From a bacterium (GTDB taxonomy: Bacteria; Cyanobacteriota; Vampirovibrionia; Gastranaerophilales; Gastranaerophilaceae), in the NCBI GenBank assembly GCA_017480425.1, contig JAFVAR010000047.1, positions 37,121-101,120 on the forward strand: a stretch of 64,000 nt of DNA, written 5' to 3'. This document shows, piece after piece, positions 32,523 through 41,812 of this stretch. Position numbers and translations under genes: made by a program. The notes beneath the pieces are model-generated. The model was not told where the DNA came from and searched no databases. It worked only from the letters and a program-made list of their open reading frames with translations. Position 1 is the stretch's first letter. Every line of letters starts with the position of its first letter.

Positions 32523-33545
32523 CTATGCGTTTTCCGCTAATTTTTCTCTTATAAGCTTTTCAACCGTTTCCAGTACATCAGGGTTTGCAGCTAAATATTC
32601 TTTTGCCTTATCTCTGCCTTGACCTAACTTTTCATCATTAAAGCTAAACCAAGAACCGGCCTTTTTAATAATATCCATATTAACTGCAACATCAAGTATA
32701 TTTCCGATTTTACAAATTCCTTTACCAAAAATAATATCAAATTCTGCTGTTCTAAACGGAGGAGCAACCTTATTTTTAAGTACTCTTACTCTTACATGGT
32801 TTCCGACATCTTCTCCGTCACCTTTTAGACCTTCAACACGTTTAATTTCCATACGCACTGAAGCATAGTACTTAAGTGCGTTACCACCTGTTGTAGTTTC
32901 CGGATTACCGTACATAACACCGATTTTTTGTCTTAATTGGTTAATAAATATAACAGTGGTATTTGTTTTACCGATAATACCGGTCAATTTTCTGAGTGCT
33001 TTTGACATCAATCTTGCTTGAAGCCCCATTTGTTGGTCTTCCATAGAACCTTCTATTTCAGCTTTTGGAACGAGCGCTGCAACAGAGTCGACTACAATTA
33101 TATCAACTGCGCCGGAACGGACTAATTCTTCAGTAATATCAAGGGCTTGCTCACCTGTATCAGGTTGTGAAATAAGAAGTTCATCAATATTAACACCGAG
33201 ATTGCGAGCATATTCAGGGTCCAGTGCGTGTTCAGCATCAACAAAGGCTGCGATACCGCCTTTTTTTTGGCATTCTGCGACTATGTGTTGTGCAAGAGTA
33301 GTTTTACCTGATGATTCGGGGCCATAAACTTCTATAATACGTCCTCTCGGAATCCCGCCTACGCCAAGTGCAATATCCAAAGCCAAAGAACCGGTAGGAA
33401 TTGTCTCCACGCTTACTGAAGGCTTGTCTCCAAGCTTCATAATTGCGCCTTTACCAAAATCTTTTTCTATTTTGTCTATTGCAAGCTTTAGCGCCTTGCT
33501 TCTTTCATCTGTTGTTGATACAGTTGTCTCTTCTTTTACAGCCAT
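32523..33545 (-). CDS. recA: Recombinase RecA
   Basis: 340 residues from the ATG at 33545 (MAVKEETTV), with GGAGGA 5 nt upstream; the frame before it has only a TTG. Walker A 'GPESSGKTT', Walker B '[15 protein letters not shown]', '[24 protein letters not shown]' (loop L1), '[28 protein letters not shown]' (loop L2). It carries out homologous pairing and SOS induction. Its start lies 31 nt after the HTH/coiled-coil gene, likely one transcript. No LexA-type operator was recognised upstream. Confidence 0.98.
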   Translation of the reverse strand: MAVKEETTVSTTDERSKALKLAIDKIEKDFGKGAIMKLGDKPSVSVETIPTGSLALDIALGVGGIPRGRIIEVYGPESSGKTTLAQHIVAECQKKGGIAAFVDAEHALDPEYARNLGVNIDELLISQPDTGEQALDITEELVRSGAVDIIVVDSVAALVPKAEIEGSMEDQQMGLQARLMSKALRKLTGIIGKTNTTVIFINQLRQKIGVMYGNPETTTGGNALKYYASVRMEIKRVEGLKGDGEDVGNHVRVRVLKNKVAPPFRTAEFDIIFGKGICKIGNILDVAVNMDIIKKAGSWFSFNDEKLGQGRDKAKEYLAANPDVLETVEKLIREKLAENA

Positions 33546-33575
33546 TTCTTCCTCCGAGAGTATTGACAATGTGTT

Positions 33576-34085
33576 TTATAACAGTATGTCGTTTTCTTCT
33601 TTTTTAATAAATAATCCGCAAAATAGTGGTTTAAAACTGTTTAAACTATTTCGCAATTTAAAGTTTTCTTTATTTAAATCATTAATTTTATTCTTAAGAT
33701 TTTCATTTTCTGTTTTACATCTGACAAGCTCTAAAACAACATCATCCATCCCTTCCAATTTTTCATCAATAAGTTTTGTAACTGATGTTGTAATATTATT
33801 TTCCATCTTATTCAGGGTATCTAAAAGTCCGTTTACTACGGCTTGTGAATTTGGTTTTGTCATAACGGGTAATGTCACTTTCTTTTCCTTTACTTCTCTG
33901 GTCACTGATAACTTAGCATTTCTTAATTTTTTTACTTCATCCACTGAAAAATAGATCTGACCGCTTTGATCTTTTTTGGGAGTTACAGAAGTTTTTCTGC
34001 ATAAATCAACTATTTCTTTATTGTCAACATTTAAAAGTCTTCTTACATCATTCGGTAATAAAACCTTGCTTGCGCTCGCATTCAT
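33576..34085 (-). CDS. MerR-like helix-turn-helix protein with C-terminal coiled coil, 169 aa
   Basis: Start at 34085 (MNASASKVLLPNDVRRLLNV), with AGAGGGG 12 nt upstream; a TTG at 34115 is the alternative. Residues 5-60 look like a winged-helix DNA-recognition module of the MerR class ('LLPNDVRRLLNVDNKEIVDLCRKTSVTPKKDQSGQIYFSVDEVKKLR'). Residues 95-150 form a coiled coil ('MENNITTSVTKLIDEKLEGM', 'CKTENENLKNKINDLNKENFKL'). Build resembles plasmid-partition accessory or DNA-organising proteins, but no such function can be proved. It lies directly before recA. Confidence 0.78.
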   Translation of the reverse strand: MNASASKVLLPNDVRRLLNVDNKEIVDLCRKTSVTPKKDQSGQIYFSVDEVKKLRNAKLSVTREVKEKKVTLPVMTKPNSQAVVNGLLDTLNKMENNITTSVTKLIDEKLEGMDDVVLELVRCKTENENLKNKINDLNKENFKLRNSLNSFKPLFCGLFIKKEENDILL

Positions 34086-34196
34086 CTTATTAAAATCCCC
34101 TCTTTTGTATTTCAATTTGAAATATTGCCCAATTAATATTCTATTAAATAATTTTTTATATTTCCACTATTTGTAACAAATATTTAAGTTCAATTT

Positions 34197-36800
34197 TTAT
34201 TCCCTTATAACATTCAATTTCACCTTTTTATCTTTAAAAAGGACAGGCTCTATGCTATCCGGAAAAACATTAAAATACAAATTATCGGCAGATACATTAC
34301 CCAATAAGGTAAGATAAAGCGACTTGTCATTATATTTTGCAAAATTGCTTCCGTCTATCTTGTAGTTCGTTGTTGACATATAAACCGGCATTTTTTCCCC
34401 GCCTACTTCCGTTGCAAAATCTTTAATATATTCAAGCATATTATCTAATATTTCACTTGTTGAAGATTCTTTAATCATTTTATTGATAAATCCGTTATTA
34501 AATTCAGCATTTTCAATAATTAGCGCAGGCTTACCTCTTTTGAGTTTTGCAACAAAACACCTCGACATTCCTATAGTTTTTCCTGCGGAATTTTTTAACT
34601 CTACAACATTAATAGCTTTATGCAGCATATAATTCGGCATTGAATCGCCCTTTGATTCACTTAATGCCGTACAGCAAGTTGTATATTCTCCGTCGAATAT
34701 TGATTCTTGAGGAATTCTGTTCCAAAGTTTTACAGTATAATCTTCTCCATTAACCGTAAATCTGTGTTCATTTATACCTTTACTCCAAACTTCAAAGTTC
34801 AAGCCTGAACATTCAAAATCGTTTTTTGTCTTTTGATTGGCTAAACCATATTTGTTTGAAGGATTATTAATAAATTCTGCAAATCTTCCCAAAGAAGCTT
34901 CTCTAAATAATGTTCTGAAAGCATCATTATTTAAAATTTTTTCATCTAAAAAATGAGAAATATATTTTTTATCCCAATGTAAACCTTTCGCTTCAATATT
35001 TTTAATATCTTCTTCACTCATTCCTAAAGATTTATATATAAAACAAAGTAAATCAGAGTTCATTTTATCCATATCCAGAAAATACGTTTTGTCATCAATC
35101 GGCGTTTTATATTTGTCAAAATCAATTTTATATCCCAGCATTCTATCCATATTTGAATAGTTGGACACAATATCAACAAGTGCAAGCTTTTGTGTTCCTG
35201 ATAATTTTACGTACTTACCGTTTTTATTCACATTTCTGCCGTTTCTTATCATATCCGATAGGATTGCTTTATATGAAGGAGTAATTTTTTCCATTTCAAG
35301 CAACTTTATAGGAAATTGATTCAATCTGCCATCTAAAAGTAATTTTACAGTCTCTAAATCTGTTGCAAACAATGCTTGTAATATTTCTTCGTACTTTTGA
35401 ACAAAACCGCTTACAATTTGATAATTTGCACGACTGAGCTGCTCTAACTCATTGCGTGATAAATATTCAAAATCCGTAATAGCATAACCGTACATAAGCA
35501 TTTCTTTTAATGCAAACACCATTGAGCTTGAGTATTTTCCGGTGATATAATCTTCCGGTTTATTGTTTATACAATACATCAATTTTGATATTCCGTACAA
35601 CGCATCTATCAGATTTTGTTCATCTAAATTTTCGATAAACATTAAATTTTTGGAATCTTCTCCGTTTAAAAATTCTTCTGTCCATTTTACTATAGAATGA
35701 TCAGTACCCATAGATTTTGCTTTTATTGCTTTAATAACCTTATCTTTATCCTTCAAAATACTCAGTAAAATCTTTGCATTTTTATTTATGTCAAAATCTG
35801 TTTTTAAAATTTTTTGAAGAAATTCACCATCAAAATCATCAATAGCTTGTTCCGTATATTTTATAGCAATATCTAAGTTATAAGGTTTTGTAATAAAAAT
35901 GTCTTCCGAATCTTCGTTTATATGAGAAATTATTAATTGTGCAATATTGGCATCCGTTTTACTATATAAGTATTTTACTGCATTTACATGATTATCGAAG
36001 TCTTTTTGGTTTATCATTCCTGCATTTTTTAAACTTGACCACACAAAAAAGTCCCCGAAAACTTCTTTATTTTTTTCTAACCCTGCATCATGCACTCTTT
36101 CCTCGGTCTCTTTTACTGCGTTTTCACAATGTTCTCTTGTAATATTTCTTGCAGAAATAATATCACAAGTTCTATATGGCATAATATCTACACAACCTTC
36201 ATCCAGAAGCATTTTCAAATCTTCATTTTCAACAAAAAATTTAATTTTATCAATACTGTTTTCTTTTAAAATATCTGTAATATACAAATTAAATTCTCTT
36301 AAAGGTAATTTCAGTACTTCCTCATAAGATTGCAATTTATCAAAATTTTCATCAAAAAAATCAAATGTTGCGGCAACTTCCTCTGATGGAGGAAATTTAC
36401 CTCTTTCCGAAGCATCTGCAAATGCATGTATAAAATCTAAAATCTGAAGCTTTTTTAATAGTAAGTCCATTAAATCATTCCGAAAATATGCAGATTTTAG
36501 TGTTGAAATTTCCTCTCTTAGCATCGGACATGAATTATCGTCATATATATAGGTCCAATCACTTAATTTTTGCTTTATAGATTTGTACTTTTTTATCTCC
36601 GCAGCATCTTTTTTTATTCTGAACTCTGTTGCCGCTCTGCATGAATCGTCAATTTGTTCCATAACTGCATCAATTCCGCTTGCCAGTGTCAAACCTGACA
36701 AAAGAGCCGGAGTAATCTTTTGCGGCAAATGCGTAAATACATTACGGTTTATATTTGGGGCACCATAAAAATTTAAATTTTTTGTATTTGTTATAAACAT
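34197..36800 (-). CDS. Large unknown protein, 867 aa, lineage-type N-terminus
   Basis: It begins MFITNTKNLNFYGAPNI, the short N-terminal motif of this window. Residues about 30-620 are predicted helical with no known repeat. The last ~220 residues look like a separate alpha/beta domain: 'FEVWSKGINEHRFTVNGEDYTVKLWNRIP', 'GEYTTCCTALSES' (a Cys pair), 'YMLHKAINVVELKNSAGKTIGMSRCFVAKLKRGKPALIIENAEFN' and 'VYMSTTNYKIDG'. This C-terminal part reminds me of domains at the end of some large MAG-only proteins, but I cannot name it. No signal peptide. AT-rich like its neighbours; no sign of recent transfer. Confidence 0.78.
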   Translation of the reverse strand: MFITNTKNLNFYGAPNINRNVFTHLPQKITPALLSGLTLASGIDAVMEQIDDSCRAATEFRIKKDAAEIKKYKSIKQKLSDWTYIYDDNSCPMLREEISTLKSAYFRNDLMDLLLKKLQILDFIHAFADASERGKFPPSEEVAATFDFFDENFDKLQSYEEVLKLPLREFNLYITDILKENSIDKIKFFVENEDLKMLLDEGCVDIMPYRTCDIISARNITREHCENAVKETEERVHDAGLEKNKEVFGDFFVWSSLKNAGMINQKDFDNHVNAVKYLYSKTDANIAQLIISHINEDSEDIFITKPYNLDIAIKYTEQAIDDFDGEFLQKILKTDFDINKNAKILLSILKDKDKVIKAIKAKSMGTDHSIVKWTEEFLNGEDSKNLMFIENLDEQNLIDALYGISKLMYCINNKPEDYITGKYSSSMVFALKEMLMYGYAITDFEYLSRNELEQLSRANYQIVSGFVQKYEEILQALFATDLETVKLLLDGRLNQFPIKLLEMEKITPSYKAILSDMIRNGRNVNKNGKYVKLSGTQKLALVDIVSNYSNMDRMLGYKIDFDKYKTPIDDKTYFLDMDKMNSDLLCFIYKSLGMSEEDIKNIEAKGLHWDKKYISHFLDEKILNNDAFRTLFREASLGRFAEFINNPSNKYGLANQKTKNDFECSGLNFEVWSKGINEHRFTVNGEDYTVKLWNRIPQESIFDGEYTTCCTALSESKGDSMPNYMLHKAINVVELKNSAGKTIGMSRCFVAKLKRGKPALIIENAEFNNGFINKMIKESSTSEILDNMLEYIKDFATEVGGEKMPVYMSTTNYKIDGSNFAKYNDKSLYLTLLGNVSADNLYFNVFPDSIEPVLFKDKKVKLNVIRE

Positions 36801-36903
36801 TTTTTAACCTACTTATAAATATAAACCAGAACAAATTTAAAATTGCGTTTTAATACATTATTCCTTAACAAAAGTTTATAATTAGCTAAAATTTTGTAAT
36901 ACC

Positions 36904-36931
36904 TTGACCATGTGGAGAGAAATAATATAAA
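36904..36931 (+). promoter_or_regulatory. Sigma-70-type promoter of glnA
   Basis: TTGACC (36904-36909), 16-bp spacer, TATAAA (36926-36931), 31 nt before the start codon. No NtcA-type GTA-N8-TAC site was found near it. Confidence 0.6.
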
Positions 36932-36962
36932 ATAAAGACATATTAAAAAGAGGAGAATGTTT

Positions 36963-38327
36963 ATGGATTTTCAACATCAACCGCTAAACGGTACAAATTA
37001 TACAGATGAAGATATAAAAAATTTAATAAAAGAATATGACGTTCAATTTATTAAACTGCAATTTGTTGACATTAACGGTCAGGTTAAAAATTTGGCAGTA
37101 CCGTCAGAACACATCGACAGAGTACTTAACAATGAAGTTATGCTTGACGGTTCATCAATAAAAGGATTTAGAAACATTGAAACTTCTGATATGTTCTTCT
37201 ATCCTGATAAAAATACTTTCCAAATTCTCCCGTGGCAAGAACACGAGGGCAGAAATTCCGCAAGATTAATTTGTGACATATATAATGCTGACGGAACTCC
37301 GTTTGAAGGATGTCCGAGATGTAATCTCAAAAGACTAATGGCAGAAGCCAAAAAACTCGGCTTTTCAATGAATGTAGGGCCGGAAGCTGAATTTTTCCTT
37401 TTTGAAAAAGATGCTGACGGAAAAATTACAACGAGAACTCATGACAGAGCCGGATACTATGATGTAGGTCCTGACGATTTAGGAGAATCCGTTCGTTCCG
37501 ATATTGTAAGTACACTACAAGAAATGGGATTTGATATAGAAGCTTCCCATCACGAAGTGGCAGACGGGCAACACGAAATAGATTTTAAATATTCCGATAT
37601 TTTAACTACTGCAGATAATGTTGCAACATTCAGAATTGCAGTAAAAGTTATTGCCGCTCAATACGGACTGCACGCAACATTCATGCCAAAACCTGTCTAT
37701 GGAATCAACGGTTCAGGAATGCACTGTAACATTTCTCTTTTTGATAAAAACGGCAAGAATGCATTTTATGACCCGAAAGGTGAGTATGAATTATCAAACA
37801 CTGCAAGATATGCTATAGGCGGACTTTTAAAACATATAAAAAGCATAAGTGCAATTTTAAACCCTACAGTAAATAGCTATAAGAGACTTGTTCCGGGGTA
37901 TGAAGCACCTGTATATATGGCTTGGTCTCTTGCTAACAGAAGTGCTTTGCTTAGAGTTCCTTCTAAGCGAGGGGTCTCAACTCGTGTCGAATTGCGTTCC
38001 CCTGACCCGAGCTGCAACCCTTATTTGGCTTTTGCAACAATTCTTGCAGCATGTCTGGACGGCGTAAGAAACAAAATTGAACCGCCAAAACCTGTAGAAA
38101 CAAATATTTATAAACTTTCTGACAGAGAAAGAAAGAGAATGAAAATTGAATCTCTGCCGGGTAGTTTAAAAGAAGCTTTGGAATGCATGGAAAAATCCTT
38201 GATTGCCAAAACTGCACTTGGTTCTCACATTCTGGATGAATTTATGACAGCCAAAGAAATTGAGTGGGATACATTCAGAACTTATGTTTCTCAATGGGAA
38301 ATTGACAAATATCTGGCAAGATACTAA
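36963..38327 (+). CDS. glnA: Glutamine synthetase, type I
   Basis: 454 residues from the ATG at 36963, which is 7 nt from GGAG; the ATG at 36957 is only 1 nt from it. Signatures: 'FVDINGQVKNLAVP', 'DGSSIKGFRNIETSDM', 'GPEAEFFLFEKD' and 'HHEVADGQHEIDFKYSD' (metal ligands), 'KPVYGINGSGMHCNISL', 'VNSYKRLVPGYEAPVYMAWSLANRSALLRVP'. It makes glutamine from glutamate, ammonia and ATP. The length and lack of the adenylylation insert near the C-terminus fit the GSI-alpha type (feedback-controlled rather than adenylylated). Confidence 0.96.
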   Translation: MDFQHQPLNGTNYTDEDIKNLIKEYDVQFIKLQFVDINGQVKNLAVPSEHIDRVLNNEVMLDGSSIKGFRNIETSDMFFYPDKNTFQILPWQEHEGRNSARLICDIYNADGTPFEGCPRCNLKRLMAEAKKLGFSMNVGPEAEFFLFEKDADGKITTRTHDRAGYYDVGPDDLGESVRSDIVSTLQEMGFDIEASHHEVADGQHEIDFKYSDILTTADNVATFRIAVKVIAAQYGLHATFMPKPVYGINGSGMHCNISLFDKNGKNAFYDPKGEYELSNTARYAIGGLLKHIKSISAILNPTVNSYKRLVPGYEAPVYMAWSLANRSALLRVPSKRGVSTRVELRSPDPSCNPYLAFATILAACLDGVRNKIEPPKPVETNIYKLSDRERKRMKIESLPGSLKEALECMEKSLIAKTALGSHILDEFMTAKEIEWDTFRTYVSQWEIDKYLARY

Positions 38328-38338
38328 ACAATAAATTC

Positions 38339-39088
38339 TTACAAATTTTCATATGCAAACCTTATTCCTTCGAGAGTAAGGTTTGCATCTGTAATATCAA
38401 ATTTTTTACTCATATATTCTGCAACTAATGGCGCATTTCCGCCTGTGCCTATAAATTTAACATCATAACCAAGCTCTTTTATGCACTGCTTATAAAGACC
38501 TTCTATTGCACAAGAGTGCCCTCTGACAACACCGGATAAAATACAAGTCTCAGTATCATATCCTATAGCCTCTTCCGAATTCTTTAAACTTATATACGGA
38601 AGTTTTGATGTATACAAATTTAAAGCTTTGAGCTGCAAATTAAGCCCCGGCATTATAACTCCGCCTATAAATTCACCGTTTTTGTTAATAACATCAAATG
38701 TAGTTGCTGTTCCTATATCAACAATAATTGCAGGAAACAAATTGTGTTTATATGTATATAAAACATTCGCAATTCTGTCTGCACCTATAGTTTCGGGCTT
38801 GTTTGTTTTAAGCTTTATTTGCGAATACGATTTATAAGTTAAAATTTTAGAATCCGTATTACAAACTTTATCAACTACATCTTTTATAAGATTTGTTATT
38901 TCATCAACAACAGAGCATATCATACAGTCGCTGATATCATATCCTTCAACCATTTTGTAAAACAATTTATAATATGTTTCAAAAGGTAATGTTGTATCAG
39001 AAGGAATATTTTCAACTTTTACTAATTTTTCCGCTCTGTACATTCCAACAGTAATATTTGTATTCCCTATATCAAGAATCAAAAGCAT
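38339..39088 (-). CDS. coaX: Pantothenate kinase, type III
   Basis: 249 residues of the ASKHA fold: phosphate loop 'LILDIGNTNITVGMY', 'KPETIGADRIANVLYTYKH', 'AIIVDIGTATTFDVINKNGEFIGGVIMPGL', 'FIGTGGNAPLVAEY'. It phosphorylates pantothenate, the first step of coenzyme A synthesis; coaBC at 4.3 kb does the next two. It converges with glnA and lies 2 nt after the second WYL regulator. Confidence 0.95.
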   Translation of the reverse strand: MLLILDIGNTNITVGMYRAEKLVKVENIPSDTTLPFETYYKLFYKMVEGYDISDCMICSVVDEITNLIKDVVDKVCNTDSKILTYKSYSQIKLKTNKPETIGADRIANVLYTYKHNLFPAIIVDIGTATTFDVINKNGEFIGGVIMPGLNLQLKALNLYTSKLPYISLKNSEEAIGYDTETCILSGVVRGHSCAIEGLYKQCIKELGYDVKFIGTGGNAPLVAEYMSKKFDITDANLTLEGIRFAYENL

Positions 39089-39090
39089 TC

Positions 39091-39963
39091 TTAAACCTCA
39101 TAATTTTTTAAGGCGTTAGTTAAAATTTCTTTCATTTCTTCTCTGTAACTTTTAGGGTTAATAATTTCACAATCATCTTCATACCTTAAAAATCTTGCAA
39201 ATAATTCTTCTTTTCGTTCGCCTCTGTTTACTATTGTTATATCTCCGCTAACAGAATCAACATTCATTAGTGTTTCAATATCTTTTCTTATTTGATATCT
39301 TTTGGCAAGTTTTCCCTTTAATTTAAAAACTACTGTCTGTTCATAATTATAAGGTTCAACAAATTTTTCATCCGAAATCCTTATACCGGATAGTCTCGAT
39401 GTGTCAATGAGACGTTCACGTTTATTGTAGACAGAAAAAAAGGTTTTATCCCCTTGCTTAATTACCTTGAGAGGCAAACAATCCAATTCTTCCCTGTTCT
39501 TAAATATCAATTTAACAACACATTTTTTACTGACTGCACGTTCAAATAATTCGATAGAAAAAACATAGTCTTCTTTCTCTACACGTGCAATTTTTCTGTC
39601 CGAAAAACGATTTAATTTTTTTGCAAATTTGTTAAAAATCGCTAAATATTTTGCGGCAAAATATTCTTTTATATAAGATTGAATTTCTTTTAACAAAGAA
39701 ATATCAACATCATCTAATTTTAAGCCGAACGGAATACTTGCAACAATATATTTATTTTGTATTTTAGGTATTTCAATACCGCAATATCTACAAGTATTAA
39801 TATATTTACTTATCACACTGTTATTATAAACAACACCGTCTTTTCCGGCATTTAACTTTTTCATCAATTCCTGCATAGTATAATCTCCCTCCAATAACAC
39901 TTGGAGCGTTTTTAATACCTGCATTGATGATAAATTTTTCTTTTGAGAAATTTTATTCATCAT
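39091..39963 (-). CDS. WYL-domain regulator, second of a pair
   Basis: Start among two adjacent Met codons (39963 or 39960) with GGGAG upstream; about 290 residues. An N-terminal HTH region ('SSMQVLKTLQVLLEGDYTMQELMKKL') is followed by a WYL-like beta domain at about 145-210 ('CVVKLIFKNREELDCLPLKVIKQGDKTFFSVYNKRERLIDTSRLSGIRI') and a C-terminal extension ending 'NPKSYREEMKEIL'. The start overlaps the previous gene by 11 nt, so the two are translated together and probably form a heterodimer like PafB/PafC. Ligand (often ssDNA) and targets unknown. Confidence 0.82.
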   Translation of the reverse strand: MMNKISQKKNLSSMQVLKTLQVLLEGDYTMQELMKKLNAGKDGVVYNNSVISKYINTCRYCGIEIPKIQNKYIVASIPFGLKLDDVDISLLKEIQSYIKEYFAAKYLAIFNKFAKKLNRFSDRKIARVEKEDYVFSIELFERAVSKKCVVKLIFKNREELDCLPLKVIKQGDKTFFSVYNKRERLIDTSRLSGIRISDEKFVEPYNYEQTVVFKLKGKLAKRYQIRKDIETLMNVDSVSGDITIVNRGERKEELFARFLRYEDDCEIINPKSYREEMKEILTNALKNYEV

Positions 39964-40912
39964 AAATCTCCCTGATTTTTTTAAGTTTTTGAATAATTTC
40001 ATCCCTGAAATCAGTTGGTGAAACTACTGTACAATCCGAACCAAATGAAAGGATTCGCTGCATTGCAACAAAGTCATTATGATACTCTCCTCTGATTAAG
40101 TATCCGCCTGAATTCTCAGAAATAATTTTTTCACAATCCAACAAGCCGTTAACACCAAAATATTTTAACTTAAATTCAATAATTTTAGGATTAATATTAT
40201 CATTACCTTCTCCGGATTTACGGAAAATGATTTTTAATATTCTGGAAACATTTAAAGTTACAGCTTCTTTTTTATTAATATCAAATGCATATACATAAAC
40301 TTTATCATTCTTAAAAACCAAATCTTTTGCTTCCACTTGCATTTCAAGAATTTTTTCATGTACAGGAGATTTATATTCCAGATGAATCTCCATTTTCAAT
40401 TTGCAATCCTCTAACAATTCCGTAATCAAATCTGTATTTAAAGATTTAAGTACAGACAAACCCAGTATTTCTTCCTTAACACTATTATCACCTACATAAT
40501 ATGCAAGTTTTTTAAACAATCTGTCATATCCGATTAGTGTTTTTATATTAGAAGTATTTTTTAATTTTCTGTACGCTTTTCTTAAAAGGTTGACTTCATC
40601 CGTTGTTATATTAAGCTCAAAAGGATGTTTCAATAACACATACTTATTACCTGTTTTTTTATCAGCTCTTGAAATTTGACATCCCATTGCTCTCAGTGTA
40701 TTTAAATCAATCCTTAGAATATCACTGGAATTATCTTCATCCATTATATTATATTCTACAAATGCTTGTTTGATTTCATCCAAAGAGCGAGGTCGTTCCA
40801 TTAAAAGTCCGATTAAGACAATAGCCCTCAAGCCGGTTAATGAAATTTGGCATAAATCAGTTTTTTCAGTACCTTTTAGTATGCCGGTTTCTTTTACTTT
40901 AATGTTGTTCAT
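39953..40912 (-). CDS. WYL-domain regulator, first of a pair
   Basis: 319 residues. HTH region about 20-95 ('ISLTGLRAIVLIGLLMERPRSLDEIKQAFVEYNIMD'); WYL-like domain about 175-245 ('CKLKMEIHLEYKSPVHEKILEMQVEAKDLVFKNDKVYVYAFDINKKEAVTLNVSRI'); C-terminal domain ending 'SPTDFRDEIIQKLKKIREI'. It matches its downstream neighbour in layout though the sequences have drifted. PafB/C-type pairs control DNA-damage genes in some bacteria; recA lies 7 kb away, but no direct link is seen. Confidence 0.82.
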   Translation of the reverse strand: MNNIKVKETGILKGTEKTDLCQISLTGLRAIVLIGLLMERPRSLDEIKQAFVEYNIMDEDNSSDILRIDLNTLRAMGCQISRADKKTGNKYVLLKHPFELNITTDEVNLLRKAYRKLKNTSNIKTLIGYDRLFKKLAYYVGDNSVKEEILGLSVLKSLNTDLITELLEDCKLKMEIHLEYKSPVHEKILEMQVEAKDLVFKNDKVYVYAFDINKKEAVTLNVSRILKIIFRKSGEGNDNINPKIIEFKLKYFGVNGLLDCEKIISENSGGYLIRGEYHNDFVAMQRILSFGSDCTVVSPTDFRDEIIQKLKKIREIYDE

Positions 40913-40933
40913 AATTAAAATAACCCTGTTTAA

Positions 40934-41506
40934 TTATTTACACAAATCTAATAAATATTCAATAATCCCGTCACAATAATATCTGTCTTGTGAAGAAAAA
41001 GGTAAAACTGCTCCGCCCAATTCCTTTTTAACATTTGCAAGAACTTTTGCTCTTCCTCCCCGTGATATGTAATCAATTTTCGTAACCACCGTTATTATCG
41101 GCAAATTATACGCATCTACCCATTCACGCATTTGAAAATCATTCTTTTGGACATCATGTCTTGCATCAATAAAATGAATTAAGGATTTTATTTGCTCTCT
41201 CTTTAACAAATATTCTTCCAAATATTTTTGCCATCTTGCTTGAGCTTCTTTAGATACTTTAGCGTATCCATACCCGGGTAAATCTGCAATAATAAACTTG
41301 TCTGAAAAATTAAAAAAGTTAATTAACCTTGTTTTTCCGGGAGTATTGGAAGTCTTAGCAAGTTTTTGATTATTACATAATGTATTTATAAAAGATGATT
41401 TCCCGACATTTGAACGCCCCAGAAGCGGAAACTCAGGTAATTCGTAATTAGGACACTGTGAAAGTTTTTCCGCACTGATAAGAAATTTTGCACTAAGCTG
41501 ATTCAT
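40934..41506 (-). CDS. engB: Ribosome-assembly GTPase EngB/YsxC
   Basis: 190 residues with the G motifs 'FPLLGRSNVGKSSFINTL' (G1), 'TPGKTRLINFF' (G2), 'FIIADLPGYGYAKVSKEAQ' (G3) and 'ITVVTKIDYISR' (G4). The protein helps assemble the large ribosomal subunit and is often essential. It overlaps the 3' end of the small gene upstream by 14 nt. Confidence 0.95.
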   Translation of the reverse strand: MNQLSAKFLISAEKLSQCPNYELPEFPLLGRSNVGKSSFINTLCNNQKLAKTSNTPGKTRLINFFNFSDKFIIADLPGYGYAKVSKEAQARWQKYLEEYLLKREQIKSLIHFIDARHDVQKNDFQMREWVDAYNLPIITVVTKIDYISRGGRAKVLANVKKELGGAVLPFSSQDRYYCDGIIEYLLDLCK

Positions 41507-41753
41507 GTTCTTTCTCCTCTTGTTTTTGCAGGCGCTTTTTTTCAGCTCTTTGCGTCACAAGAGATAAAAGATTAAAAACTTTTTCGTTATTAATAACGTT
41601 TATTTGCGCCCTGTCTTTCATTAAACTTACATCAATTGAGGGTTTGTGTTCAAATATGTTCCCGGTTTGAATACTGACAATTTGTATAAAATTGTTTTTT
41701 AATATACTCAGGGGTTCTTTTAAGAATGTTTCAAATGTTTTAAATATATTCAT
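41493..41753 (-). CDS. Small protein of unknown function, 86 aa, coupled to engB
   Basis: The frame ends 14 nt inside engB, so translation is probably coupled. The sequence is mixed, with 'NNFIQIVSIQTGNIFEHKPSIDVSLMKDRAQINVINNEKVFNLLSLVTQRAEKKRLQKQEEKEHES', basic and acidic at the C-terminus. No signal peptide or known domain. Its place before engB suggests a link with translation, but that is a guess from position. Confidence 0.6.
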   Translation of the reverse strand: MNIFKTFETFLKEPLSILKNNFIQIVSIQTGNIFEHKPSIDVSLMKDRAQINVINNEKVFNLLSLVTQRAEKKRLQKQEEKEHESA

Positions 41754-41812
41754 TGTTGTCTGCTTTTATCTTCGGTACAAATATTGTATAATATATCAGA
41801 GAGAATGTAAAT

